From NCBI GenBank assembly GCA_035276085.1, contig DATELY010000052.1:1-22605 (forward strand): a DNA stretch of 22,605 nucleotides. Reading direction: 5' to 3'. Positions within the stretch are counted from its first letter, which is position 1, and every line of letters starts with the position of its first letter. A program made the translations under genes and the position numbers. Source of the DNA: DATELY01 sp035276085. Its GTDB lineage: Bacteria; Pseudomonadota; Gammaproteobacteria; Steroidobacterales; Steroidobacteraceae. The notes under the pieces are model-generated. The model was not told where the DNA came from. It made no database searches and saw nothing but the letters and a program-made list of their open reading frames with translations. This document shows, in pieces, positions 15,149 to 22,605 of the stretch.

Positions 15149-16195
15149 TCACCGCGGACCGATCACGACTCCCCAGGGCGAGCGCCCGACCGGGATGGTC
15201 TTCACTGTGCGCAGTGTCGCGACATCGATGACGCTGACGTCATTGGACGGTCCGTTCGCTGTATACAGCCGTCTTCCATCGCCGGATAACGCGATGCCCC
15301 ATGGCCGCGTCCCAACCTTTACTTCAGTCATCAATGTCGGGCCGCGCAGATCCACGACTGCAACGGTACCGCCCCGCCCCGTGCTCATGTACAACCGCGC
15401 ACGCGGCTCGTCGAGCACGACAGCCATCGGGCGCGCCTCCGTACGCATCTGCAGCACGCGTTGGACGGGTTTGCCTTCCGGCACGCCCATCCGATAGAGC
15501 GAGGCATCGAACTCACCCGAAACGAACGCAGTACGGCTATCGGCTGTAAACGCCAGATCGCGCGGCCGTTTGCCAACCTGAATCGAGCTCACAACCGCGA
15601 GCGTGCGCGTATCGATGACGGAAATGGAGCTGTCGGATTCGTTCGTGACCAGCACCCAGCGCCCATTCGGCGCCACGACCACGCCTTCGGGCTCGCGCCC
15701 CACGGCAATGCGCTTGATCACTTTCCCGTTGTCGATGTCCACTACCGACAGCGTGGCCGCATCCTCATTGGCCACGAACAGTCGCTTGCCATCGGCGCTG
15801 ATATCGAACTGCTCCGGGTCAGACCCGGCCGACAGTACCTTGATGACCTTCCGCGTTGCGGTATCGACGACTGCGACTCCATCCGCCTTCAGATCGCGTT
15901 CGAGCTTGGCGCACTCTTCGTCCGGAACCGTCGGCGGACATTTCGGCAATCCGCTCACGGCAACGAAGAGTCTCGAAGCGTCGTGGTTGAGCTTCATTCC
16001 GCGCGGACGCTTGCCCACGGCGATCGTGGCGATTGCTTCGTCCTTGGTGGTATCCAGGACCGTGACCGTATGACCATCTTCGTTGGATATGTAGGCTCGT
16101 TCTGCTTGCACCGCGGGCGCGAGCATGCCGAGCGCGCATGCGAGCCACAGTACCGATGGACTGCAATTCAGATGATGCGGATAAAGCTCACGCAT
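15149..16195 (-). CDS. YVTN-type beta-propeller protein of the PQQ-dependent catabolism type
   Basis: A 348-aa exported protein made almost entirely of seven-bladed propeller repeats of the form RAYISNEDGHTVTVLDT, each blade ending in phrases like VGKRPRG, VGREPEG and VGRSPWG. A signal peptide ends at AVQA before ERAYIS. Close relatives are annotated as PQQ-dependent catabolism-associated beta-propeller proteins and occur with quinoprotein alcohol dehydrogenases; their biochemical role is not settled. The start at 16195 gives the signal peptide but has no obvious Shine-Dalgarno sequence; an upstream start at 16252 would add 19 charged residues. It lies 230 bp after the porin on the same strand and may share its promoter. 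Confidence 0.88.
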   Translation of the reverse strand: MRELYPHHLNCSPSVLWLACALGMLAPAVQAERAYISNEDGHTVTVLDTTKDEAIATIAVGKRPRGMKLNHDASRLFVAVSGLPKCPPTVPDEECAKLERDLKADGVAVVDTATRKVIKVLSAGSDPEQFDISADGKRLFVANEDAATLSVVDIDNGKVIKRIAVGREPEGVVVAPNGRWVLVTNESDSSISVIDTRTLAVVSSIQVGKRPRDLAFTADSRTAFVSGEFDASLYRMGVPEGKPVQRVLQMRTEARPMAVVLDEPRARLYMSTGRGGTVAVVDLRGPTLMTEVKVGTRPWGIALSGDGRRLYTANGPSNDVSVIDVATLRTVKTIPVGRSPWGVVIGPR

Positions 16196-16368
16196 AACAG
16201 TGGCTAAAGCGTCCCTTCCCTTGCGCAGCGGGGGCCGCTCCTGCGCATCCATGCGCCCGCGCCATTCGTGCGTCCCTGCACATCAGAACGACCGGAGGAA
16301 GTGGCGCGCCAGGACAGGATGGGGGTCCGGATTCTTCATTCACATTCAACCGGTGAGTAAAGATTCTT

Positions 16369-16418
16369 GCCCCCACCCTAGCCCTCCCCCGCTTCGCTGC
16401 GCTACGCAGGGGAGGGGA
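16369..16418. repeat. GC-rich hairpin repeat, copy 2 (downstream of the porin)
   Basis: CCCTCCCC (16382-16389) pairs with GGGGAGGG (16409-16416) around a 19-nt loop, preceded by GCCCCCACCCTAG. It is the inverted counterpart of the element at 6-44, with a longer loop. It sits 8 bp after the porin stop codon and may terminate porin transcription or protect its 3' end. Confidence 0.7.
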
Positions 16419-16425
16419 CAAAACC

Positions 16426-17664
16426 TCAGAACGACAGGTACGCACCGATGTTGAAATTACTGCTGTCGTTCTCCAGCCCACCGTGCGCTTCGGATTTCGT
16501 ATCCGAGTACTCCGCGAGCAGCGTGAGGTTCTTCGTCAACGAGTGATACGCACCGACTGTGTACTTCTTGTTGGTTTCGACGAGCGTGGGATTTATCTCA
16601 CCCGAGGCGAGATCCAGATTGCTTTCGCCATAGTTCACGCCCACCTTCGTGTCGCCGAACTTGTACGTGACCTGCGCAAGGAAGCCGTCGGAGTCGCGCT
16701 CGTTCCCGGCGCCGTCGTCACTGAAGAAGAACAGCGCAGTCGTACCCAGGCCCTCGCCTTGGTAGTACCACCCCATCACCTCGAAGCCTCCGAACGTCAC
16801 CTTGCCGCCCACATCGAAGCCGCTGCTATCGAAGTCGGCAGCGTCCGTCACGCCTTCCTGCTTCTGCTGGATGTAGCTCGCCGACACATAGACCGGACCG
16901 TTCGTGTACGCGATCTTGCCGTGGAAACCCGGACTGGCTTTGGGCGTGGGGACACCCTGCAGAAGGGGCTCGAGCGGATCGAACACGCCGATGGAGACCT
17001 TGAAGCCGCTGAAATCAGGCGTCGTATACGTGATCTGACCGAGCCAGTCCGCGTAGATGTAACCCAGACCGATGGATCCGAGCGAAGTGTTGGCGGGTGA
17101 CGCGTAGTTGGTGTTTCCCGAGCCGACGCCGGGCAACGTCATATCGTTCAGAATGGCGTCCGCGCCGAACAGCCCGATGTCGCGCCCGAGCTTGAAGGTA
17201 CCCATCCGCTCGTTGCCAAAGGTCATGAACACCTGACGAATATCGAGACCGGTCGTGCCGAGCGCAGTGTTCAACGCCGGTGCGCCCTGTTGCAGATTCG
17301 GGCTGCCATCGTTGGTACTGATGCCTGGAAACAAACCGAACGTCACGGATAGATCGTAACCGCTCTGCGTCGTGCTCGCGCCGATCGCAAGTGCTGCCGG
17401 CAACAGGCCGTTGCTGATCGATGAGCTCTTGTCCTCGCCCGCCGCGCCGATGCATGCAACACCGCCGGTCACCGGTGGGGTGGTTTCATCCTCGCAGTTC
17501 GACGCGATGTAGTGAACGTTCACATTGCCGCTCGCAGTGAACTTCCACTCTCCCGCATCGATTTCAATGGCGCTCGCTGGTATACAAAAGCAGGTCATCG
17601 TGATGACTGCCAGGCTTTGTAGCGGCGCAAGCCAAAGCCCATTCGCCCATTCTCTGGTTGGCAT
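16426..17664 (-). CDS. Outer-membrane porin (Gram-negative general porin type)
   Basis: A 412-aa beta-barrel protein with a signal peptide (about residues 1-32, ending IPASA) and a mature start IEIDAGEWKFTASGNVNVHY. The alternating amphipathic strands, segments such as VFMTFGNERMGTFKLGRDIGLFG, and the terminal aromatic residue (GAYLSF) are typical of trimeric porins. Two cysteines (in SNCEDE and VACIGA) could form a disulfide in an early loop. Its sigma-54 promoter, and the activator gene divergent from it, suggest inducible expression with the alcohol-oxidation genes, perhaps to admit the substrate. The substrate itself is not readable from the sequence. Confidence 0.9.
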   Translation of the reverse strand: MPTREWANGLWLAPLQSLAVITMTCFCIPASAIEIDAGEWKFTASGNVNVHYIASNCEDETTPPVTGGVACIGAAGEDKSSSISNGLLPAALAIGASTTQSGYDLSVTFGLFPGISTNDGSPNLQQGAPALNTALGTTGLDIRQVFMTFGNERMGTFKLGRDIGLFGADAILNDMTLPGVGSGNTNYASPANTSLGSIGLGYIYADWLGQITYTTPDFSGFKVSIGVFDPLEPLLQGVPTPKASPGFHGKIAYTNGPVYVSASYIQQKQEGVTDAADFDSSGFDVGGKVTFGGFEVMGWYYQGEGLGTTALFFFSDDGAGNERDSDGFLAQVTYKFGDTKVGVNYGESNLDLASGEINPTLVETNKKYTVGAYHSLTKNLTLLAEYSDTKSEAHGGLENDSSNFNIGAYLSF

Positions 17665-17750
17665 GACGCTTCCCCTTCGTTGCGGAAATGGACTCGCATC
17701 CCCTTGCGCCGCGTCACATCGATGACTCGACGCATCGCGGAGCTAGTCAA

Positions 17751-17765
17751 GCAAGGCGTATGCCA
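17751..17765 (-). promoter_or_regulatory. Sigma-54 (-24/-12) promoter for the porin
   Basis: On the minus strand the box reads TGGCATACGCCTTGC followed by TTG. It has invariant GG and GC with 10 bases between, and full TGGCA and TTGC blocks. The predicted start is near 17739, giving a leader of about 75 nt to the porin ATG. The activator gene lies next to it in the opposite direction, and its likely binding sites lie 60-170 bp upstream. Confidence 0.8.
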
Positions 17766-17823
17766 CCAATTTGTCTAGCTTCTCCCGACGCATTTGCCCG
17801 GACTGCATTCGCTTGTTGCTTGC

Positions 17824-17918
17824 ACGTCACGCATGTTGTGTCGCGTGTGACGTACGCATGTCACACTGTGTCTACACAGAAGACACAGTGTTACAGTCGA
17901 CACAGTTTCACGTGTCAC
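17824..17918. promoter_or_regulatory. Enhancer-like array of TGTGTC/GACACA half-sites
   Basis: Half-sites related to TGTGTC and TGTCAC occur at 17837-17842, 17845-17850, 17859-17864, 17867-17872, 17882-17887, 17899-17904 and 17912-17918. The strongest is a perfect 11-bp inverted repeat ACACTGTGTCT (17863-17873) and AGACACAGTGT (17881-17891) with a 7-nt spacer. Others are GTGTGAC/GTCACAC and ACGTCAC/GTGACGT. The centre is about 140 bp before the predicted porin start, ideal for a sigma-54 activator, and 47-141 bp before the activator's own start, so autoregulation is possible. Confidence 0.75.
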
Positions 17919-17964
17919 TTAGCGTCGATGTGCTCAGGCTGTCCCACGCGCTTGCGGATGTTCC

Positions 17965-19971
17965 ATGAGAATCCTGGGTGACATGCAGCCCGCCTCCGAT
18001 GTCATCCGACTGCTCGGTGGCACAAAAGAGACGGCGACATGGAGTCAAGGGGCAATGACGACAGCGATTGCAGATTCGTGGCGTCGATGTGCCAGCGACT
18101 ATTCGCTCGATCGGTCCAGTCAACATTCGCCGAGGGTCGTGGATGCGCTCGAGCTCGATGAGCTGCGTGCCCGGTATCCGGACCTGCTGCACATCGCCTC
18201 CGCGGAGATCGATTGGCTCTACGAGCAGATTGCCGAGTCCGGTTACGCACTGGTGCTCACCGATGCGAGCGGCCTGGTGCTGTACGAAAAGACGGACCCG
18301 ACGCTCGGCGACACATTTCACGCTGCCGGACTGATGATCGGTGCCGATTGGAGTGAACGATGCGAAGGCACCAATGGCATCGGCACGTGCATCGTCGAGG
18401 ACGATCCGGTCATCGTGCATCGCGACGCGCATTTTCGTGCGTGTCATGCCGGGCTCACGTGTTTCGGCGCACCGATACACGACTCGAACGGATCTCTGAT
18501 TGCGGTCCTGGATGCTTCTACGCTGAATGCGCCCGCGGACTGTTCGATCCGAGGGCACACGATGGCACTCGTGAATCATTCGGCGCACCTCATCGAGAAA
18601 TGCCTGTTTCAAAGCCGCTTCCAGCACGACATCCTGTTCCGCTTCGACACCCGGTTGGAGTTCGTCGACTTGCAGCATGACGGCGCGCTCGCACTTGCGA
18701 GCGACGCCACGGTCATTGCCGCCGATGAGACGGCCTTGCGTTTGCTCGGTGCGACGAAGCGTTGCGACCTGATCGGGCGCAGGATCGACGAGATCTTCGA
18801 TATTCGCGCCGAAGAAGTGCTCGATCGCTCGGCAGCCGCGACACTGTTGCTGCAACCCGTCTATGACATCCTGCACGGACGGCGCTTCTACGCGAGTCTG
18901 GATCACGGCATGGCCCGCGTGCGCCAGCAAAGGACCCGAGCGCTCGCGTCCGGGCCGTCACAACTCGTGCAGGTCGCGCCGGCCGGTCATCGCAACGCCC
19001 GCCTGACGCTCGAAGACATCGCGGGGGAAGATCCGCAGATGCTTCGCAACATACGCAGTGCGCATCGCATCGCGATCTCACGAGTGCCCGTCATGATCCA
19101 GGGCCCGACCGGCGCGGGCAAAGAAGTCTTCGCCCGCGCACTGCATGCGGCAAGCGATCGGGCGGCGCAGCAGTTCGTGGCGATCAACTGCGCTGCGATT
19201 CCGGAAACCCTCATCGAGAGCGAGCTCTTCGGGTACCGATCCGGAGCTTTCACGGGCGCACGCAAGGAAGGAATGAAAGGAAGGATCCTGCAATCCTCGG
19301 GCGGAACGCTGTTTCTGGATGAGATCGGCGACATGCCCCTGCCGCTGCAGACGCGGTTGTTGCGCGTGCTGGAGGAGCAGGAAGTCGTGCCGCTCGGAAC
19401 GGAAACGCCGCTCAAGGTGGACCTGCGCGTCATCTGCGCATCGCATCAGAATCTGCGTGCCATGATCGCGCGCGGCGAGTTCCGTGAGGATCTGTACTAC
19501 CGTCTCAACGGCATCACGCTCGAGTTGCCGCCGCTTGCGCAACGCACCGACAAGGAACGGCTCATTCGGGAGTTCCTCGCTGCAGAAACGAACGACGGTC
19601 GACCCGCGGCCATCGAAGTGGATGCATTCCAACGCCTGCTCGATTACGAATGGCCGGGCAATGTCCGCGAGCTGCGCAATGTCATCCGTACTGCATTGGC
19701 CATCTGCGATGGCGGCGTGGTGCGCCTGAACGATCTGCCGAGCGAGCTGCGTCGGGTCGATAGCGCTGCAGCACCGGCCGGCGTATCCACCCAATCAACG
19801 GTCCCGGCTCCTGCAATTGCCGATCAAGGCGCAACACGCGTAGCGCTGCTGAGCGCCATTCGCGACTGCGACGGCAATATGTCGCGGGTCGCACAAGTGC
19901 TCGGGATCAGCCGCAACACGCTCTACCGGCGGTGCAAGAAGCTCGGCATCGCCCTGAAGAGCGTGACCTAG
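17965..19971 (+). CDS. AcoR-type sigma-54-dependent transcriptional activator
   Basis: A 668-aa enhancer-binding protein. The N-terminal half contains a GAF-like sensory domain of the AcoR kind (about residues 80-215, with WSERCEGTNGIGT and LTCFGAPIHDSNG) and a second PAS-like region (about 240-315). The central AAA+ domain (about 350-570) has Walker A GPTGAGKE (380-387), the sigma-54 contact loop GAFTGA (427-432) and Walker B GGTLFLDEIGD (446-456). The C-terminus is a Fis-type helix-turn-helix (about 630-668, MSRVAQVLGISRNTLYRR). The intact GAFTGA supports true sigma-54 activation. Relatives respond to small alcohols, aldehydes or ketones; the effector here is unknown. An alternative start is M7 at 17983. 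It is divergent from the porin. Confidence 0.95.
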   Translation: MRILGDMQPASDVIRLLGGTKETATWSQGAMTTAIADSWRRCASDYSLDRSSQHSPRVVDALELDELRARYPDLLHIASAEIDWLYEQIAESGYALVLTDASGLVLYEKTDPTLGDTFHAAGLMIGADWSERCEGTNGIGTCIVEDDPVIVHRDAHFRACHAGLTCFGAPIHDSNGSLIAVLDASTLNAPADCSIRGHTMALVNHSAHLIEKCLFQSRFQHDILFRFDTRLEFVDLQHDGALALASDATVIAADETALRLLGATKRCDLIGRRIDEIFDIRAEEVLDRSAAATLLLQPVYDILHGRRFYASLDHGMARVRQQRTRALASGPSQLVQVAPAGHRNARLTLEDIAGEDPQMLRNIRSAHRIAISRVPVMIQGPTGAGKEVFARALHAASDRAAQQFVAINCAAIPETLIESELFGYRSGAFTGARKEGMKGRILQSSGGTLFLDEIGDMPLPLQTRLLRVLEEQEVVPLGTETPLKVDLRVICASHQNLRAMIARGEFREDLYYRLNGITLELPPLAQRTDKERLIREFLAAETNDGRPAAIEVDAFQRLLDYEWPGNVRELRNVIRTALAICDGGVVRLNDLPSELRRVDSAAAPAGVSTQSTVPAPAIADQGATRVALLSAIRDCDGNMSRVAQVLGISRNTLYRRCKKLGIALKSVT

Positions 19972-20005
19972 CAATGCGACGGGACGAAAATGGCGCAACG
20001 GCGCA

Positions 20006-20036
20006 ATGGCGTCAGAAATCACGCGCTTGACGCCAT
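20006..20036. promoter_or_regulatory. Inverted repeat after the activator gene
   Basis: Perfect 9-bp inverted repeat ATGGCGTCA (20006-20014) and TGACGCCAT (20028-20036) with a 13-nt spacer, 34 nt after the activator stop codon and about 100-130 bp before the pqqD sigma-54 box. It could be a weak terminator or an activator site; its sequence differs from the TGTGTC array. Confidence 0.4.
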
Positions 20037-20137
20037 ACCGCCATGCCGCCTCACTCCATTACGCACGCGCACTTCTAACTCACCGCACGAGCAGCCGTCG
20101 CATCCGTGCTCGTGGCGCGCCATTCCTGTCAGGGGCT

Positions 20138-20152
20138 TGGCACGCAAACTGC
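20138..20152 (+). promoter_or_regulatory. Sigma-54 (-24/-12) promoter for pqqD and the TonB receptor
   Basis: TGGCACGCAAACTGC matches the -24 element TGGCACG perfectly and has the required GC 10 bases after GG, with one deviation in the -12 block (CTGC for TTGC). The predicted start is near 20164, 44 nt before the pqqD ATG. It would drive the pqqD-receptor pair. Confidence 0.7.
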
Positions 20153-20207
20153 TTCCTCTGCCTATGCCAGCAGCGTGCACGTCATGCGCTCGCGTAGGGA
20201 TGGATTC

Positions 20208-20540
20208 ATGTCGACAGATCGCGACCGGGGGCGAGTACGGAAGAACAGTCAGAGCAAGAGGCATGCTCCGAAGTCGGGACGCCGCGGAGTACGGCTCGCG
20301 CCGGGTGTGCGGCTCGATGATGGCGGGAAGAAGGCAGACGTTCCGGTTCTGGTGTGCCCGAACGGCAAGGTCCAGTTGAACGGTAGCGCGCTTGCCATCC
20401 TTCTGCTGTGCGACGGCTCGCGCAATCGCGATGAGATCGTTGCCGAGCTTGCAACGGGGTCGCGACGGCATACGCTCGCTGCGGACATAGTCGCTTTTCT
20501 GGATGTGGCGCGGGCGCGTGGATGGATCATCGAACCATGA
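20208..20540 (+). CDS. pqqD: PqqD-family peptide chaperone for PQQ biosynthesis
   Basis: A 110-aa cytoplasmic protein. The C-terminal 80 residues match the PqqD fold, which holds the precursor peptide PqqA for the radical-SAM enzyme PqqE. Recognisable blocks are GVRLAPGVRL, VQLNGSALAILLLCDGSRNRDEIVAELA and the helix DIVAFLDVARARGWI. The N-terminal 28 residues are basic and look like an extension beyond usual family members of about 90 aa. The start at 20208 has TAGGGA about eight bases upstream; an earlier ATG lies at 20184. It overlaps the next gene by 4 nt (ATGA). No pqqA, B, C or E is seen in the window. A PqqD-like domain serving another ribosomal peptide pathway is less likely given the PQQ context. 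Confidence 0.87.
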   Translation: MSTDRDRGRVRKNSQSKRHAPKSGRRGVRLAPGVRLDDGGKKADVPVLVCPNGKVQLNGSALAILLLCDGSRNRDEIVAELATGSRRHTLAADIVAFLDVARARGWIIEP

Positions 20541-22605
20541 ATCCGAACGCGCTCGAACACGCAGTCCTGTCGAGAGACGATCGCATGTACGACAACCGCT
20601 TCGTAGCCACCCTATGCATGATGCTGCTCGCAGGAGCGAGCGCTCGGGCAGAGACGGTCAATCCCGCCGAAACCATCGTAGTCACGGCCACGCGCACGCA
20701 GCAGTCGAGCTTCGATGTCCCTGCGGCCATCGACGTCGTGAACGGCGATGCCTTACGCGAGCACAAGCCGCGCGTGAATCTGTCGGAAAGCGTCGGGCGC
20801 ATTCCCGGATTGAACGTGCTCAACCGCTATAACTACGCGCAGGACCTGCAACTCTCATCGCGAGGGTTCGGCGCGCGTGCCTCCTTTGGGGTGCGCGGCG
20901 TGCGACTGATCCAAGATGGCATTCCGCTCACGATGCCGGACGGCCAGGGACAGACCGGGCTATTCGATCTCGATGGCGCGGAGAGGGTCGAAGTGTTGCG
21001 CGGCCCGTTCGCCGCGCTTTACGGCAACTCCTCGGGTGGTGTCGTCAACCTGATTGGCGCTCCCCGCGCCGAACAAGCCAGGCTCGAGTTGAGCGCTCTC
21101 GATGCAGAAGACGGATTGTGGCGCGCAGCGTCGCAGTTTGCCGGCCGGGCGGGTGCGTTGGAGGTGAACGGCAACCTGTCGCGATTCATGACGGACGGAG
21201 TGCGCGAGCACAGCGCGGCGCGGCGCGACATCGCCAACCTCAGGATGCGCTATGCGACGAACGACAAGTCTTCCTTGACGCTGATCGCAAACGCCTTGGA
21301 TCAGCCCGACACCGAAGATCCGCTGGGACTCACGCAAGAGCAGCTCGATGCCGATCCCGGACAGGCCGGCACCAATGCGATTGCATTCAACACGCGCAAG
21401 AGCACCCGTCACGTGCAAGGAGGTCTGGCATACGAGCTTGCGGCCTCGGATCGCAACCACCTGCGTGCCATCGGTTACTTTGGCGATCGCGACGTGACCC
21501 AGTACCTCGCCAATCCAAGCACGGCGCTGACCGGCTCCGGCGGGGTGGTCGATCTTGCCCGCAAATTCGGCGGTGCGGGCCTGCAATGGGACCATTCCGG
21601 CGCCCTTGCCGGTGCGCCCTATCAGCTCACGCTCGGCGCCGAGTACGACCGCATGGAGGAGCGACGCCGCGGATTCGTCAACGTCAACGGCACGCGCGGT
21701 GAACTACGACGCGATGAGGACGACACCGTCTATGGCGTGAATCAGTACGCCATCGCCACCTGGCAGCCCGCGCAACGCTGGAAACTCACGGCAGGCTTGC
21801 GCCACAGCAACGTCCGCTTCGAGGTCGACGACCATTTCATCGTCGGTCCGAACCCGGATGACAGCGGTCGTTTACGCTTCCACAGCACGCAGCCGGTTGC
21901 CGGCGTGCTGTTCGAAGTCACCCCACAGCTCAACCTGTTTGCATCCGGCGGCCGCGCGTTCGAGACGCCCACCTTTGCCGAGCTTGCGTATCGGCCCGAT
22001 GGCGCCCCGGGCCTCAACTTCGATCTCGATGCAGCCACCAGCACGAATTTCGAAGGCGGAGCCAAGCTGCGCTTCAAGGATCACACGCTGCTCAACGCGA
22101 CGCTGTTTCGCTCCGACACCAAGGAGGACATCGTGACCGGGCCCTCACCGTTTCCCGGTCGCAACTCTTTCGTGAACGCCGCACGCACGCGGCGCGAGGG
22201 TGCGGAGCTGGGAGCACAAACGACGCTGTCTCACCGCCTCGATCTCTACGTCGCCTATACGTACACGCGCGCGCGCTTCGATGAGTTCATCAACTTCGCG
22301 GGTGTCGATCTGAGTGACAACCAGATCCCCGGCGTGCCGGAACAAACGGCATACGCCGAGCTCTCCTGGCGACACGAGCCCAGTGGCATCGTTACGGGCC
22401 TTGAAGCGCGCTGGCTCGATCGGCTCTACGTCGACGATGCGAATTCCACGTTTGCCAAGGATTCCATCACCCTCAACTGGCATGCGGGTTGGGGGCAGGA
22501 AGTGGCCGGGTGGGCGCTCAGCGCGTTCGTGCGCATCGACAACATCACCGACGAAGAGTACGTCGGCTCCGTCATCGTGAATGCAGCCAACGCACGCTTC
22601 TTCGA
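20537..22605 (+). CDS. pqqU: TonB-dependent receptor of the YncD/PqqU type, probable PQQ receptor (partial, 3' end outside window)
   Basis: An outer-membrane receptor cut by the window end after about 689 residues. A signal peptide ends at ASARA; a TonB box (ETIVVTATR) and plug domain follow. It strongly resembles E. coli YncD (PqqU), reported to import PQQ: NYAQDLQLSSRGFGARASFG, DGIPLTMPDGQGQ, EVLRGPFAALYGNSSGGV, the barrel block GRAFETPTFAELAYRPDG, and the late motif EYVGSVIVN. The ATG at 20537 overlaps the pqqD stop (ATGA). An internal ATG at 20585 would give a more compact signal peptide and is a serious alternative. Coupling to pqqD and the PQQ dehydrogenase supports cofactor scavenging as the role. 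Specificity is inferred from similarity recalled from memory. Confidence 0.88.
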   Translation, partial: MNPNALEHAVLSRDDRMYDNRFVATLCMMLLAGASARAETVNPAETIVVTATRTQQSSFDVPAAIDVVNGDALREHKPRVNLSESVGRIPGLNVLNRYNYAQDLQLSSRGFGARASFGVRGVRLIQDGIPLTMPDGQGQTGLFDLDGAERVEVLRGPFAALYGNSSGGVVNLIGAPRAEQARLELSALDAEDGLWRAASQFAGRAGALEVNGNLSRFMTDGVREHSAARRDIANLRMRYATNDKSSLTLIANALDQPDTEDPLGLTQEQLDADPGQAGTNAIAFNTRKSTRHVQGGLAYELAASDRNHLRAIGYFGDRDVTQYLANPSTALTGSGGVVDLARKFGGAGLQWDHSGALAGAPYQLTLGAEYDRMEERRRGFVNVNGTRGELRRDEDDTVYGVNQYAIATWQPAQRWKLTAGLRHSNVRFEVDDHFIVGPNPDDSGRLRFHSTQPVAGVLFEVTPQLNLFASGGRAFETPTFAELAYRPDGAPGLNFDLDAATSTNFEGGAKLRFKDHTLLNATLFRSDTKEDIVTGPSPFPGRNSFVNAARTRREGAELGAQTTLSHRLDLYVAYTYTRARFDEFINFAGVDLSDNQIPGVPEQTAYAELSWRHEPSGIVTGLEARWLDRLYVDDANSTFAKDSITLNWHAGWGQEVAGWALSAFVRIDNITDEEYVGSVIVNAANARFF

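Overview
The window reads as a chromosomal segment of a high-GC Gram-negative bacterium, most likely a gammaproteobacterium of the Steroidobacterales/Nevskiales kind. That placement is inferred from gene content (cbb3 oxidase, XoxF-type methanol dehydrogenase, glutathione-linked formaldehyde oxidation, outer-membrane porin and TonB receptor), not from a marker gene. No rRNA, tRNA, CRISPR array, insertion sequence or prophage was seen.

Left part (1-5088, minus strand): a cbb3-type cytochrome c oxidase operon in the order ccoN, ccoO, ccoQ, ccoP, a small unnamed two-helix membrane protein, ccoG. All genes from ccoO to ccoG overlap by 4 nt (ATGA), so they look translationally coupled. Only ccoN and ccoO are separated, by a repeat-derived hairpin.

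Middle (5089-9365): a Rieske ring-hydroxylating oxygenase alpha subunit (+), exodeoxyribonuclease III (-), a small membrane-anchored zinc-ribbon protein (-), and an exported GlcG/HbpS-like protein (+).

Right part (9366-22605): a C1/alcohol oxidation island. XoxF carries the Asp-x-Asp signature of lanthanide-dependent methanol dehydrogenases and is followed by its cytochrome partner XoxG and the periplasmic binding protein XoxJ. Beyond XoxJ lie class III alcohol dehydrogenase and Gfa, which convert the formaldehyde product through glutathione. Divergent from xoxF is a small exported four-cysteine protein of unknown function. Next come a YVTN beta-propeller protein of the PQQ-catabolism type and a porin. 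An AcoR-type sigma-54 activator follows, then pqqD and, overlapping it by 4 nt, a TonB receptor closely resembling the E. coli PQQ receptor YncD/PqqU (cut by the window end).

The most interesting signal is regulatory. Good -24/-12 (sigma-54) boxes lie upstream of the porin, xoxF and pqqD. The porin/activator intergenic region also carries a dense array of TGTGTC/GACACA half-sites at the distance expected for an enhancer. This suggests that one sigma-54 circuit couples outer-membrane entry, the PQQ enzyme and cofactor supply. S-formylglutathione hydrolase, formate dehydrogenase, the other pqq genes and any lanthanide-uptake genes are not in the window.
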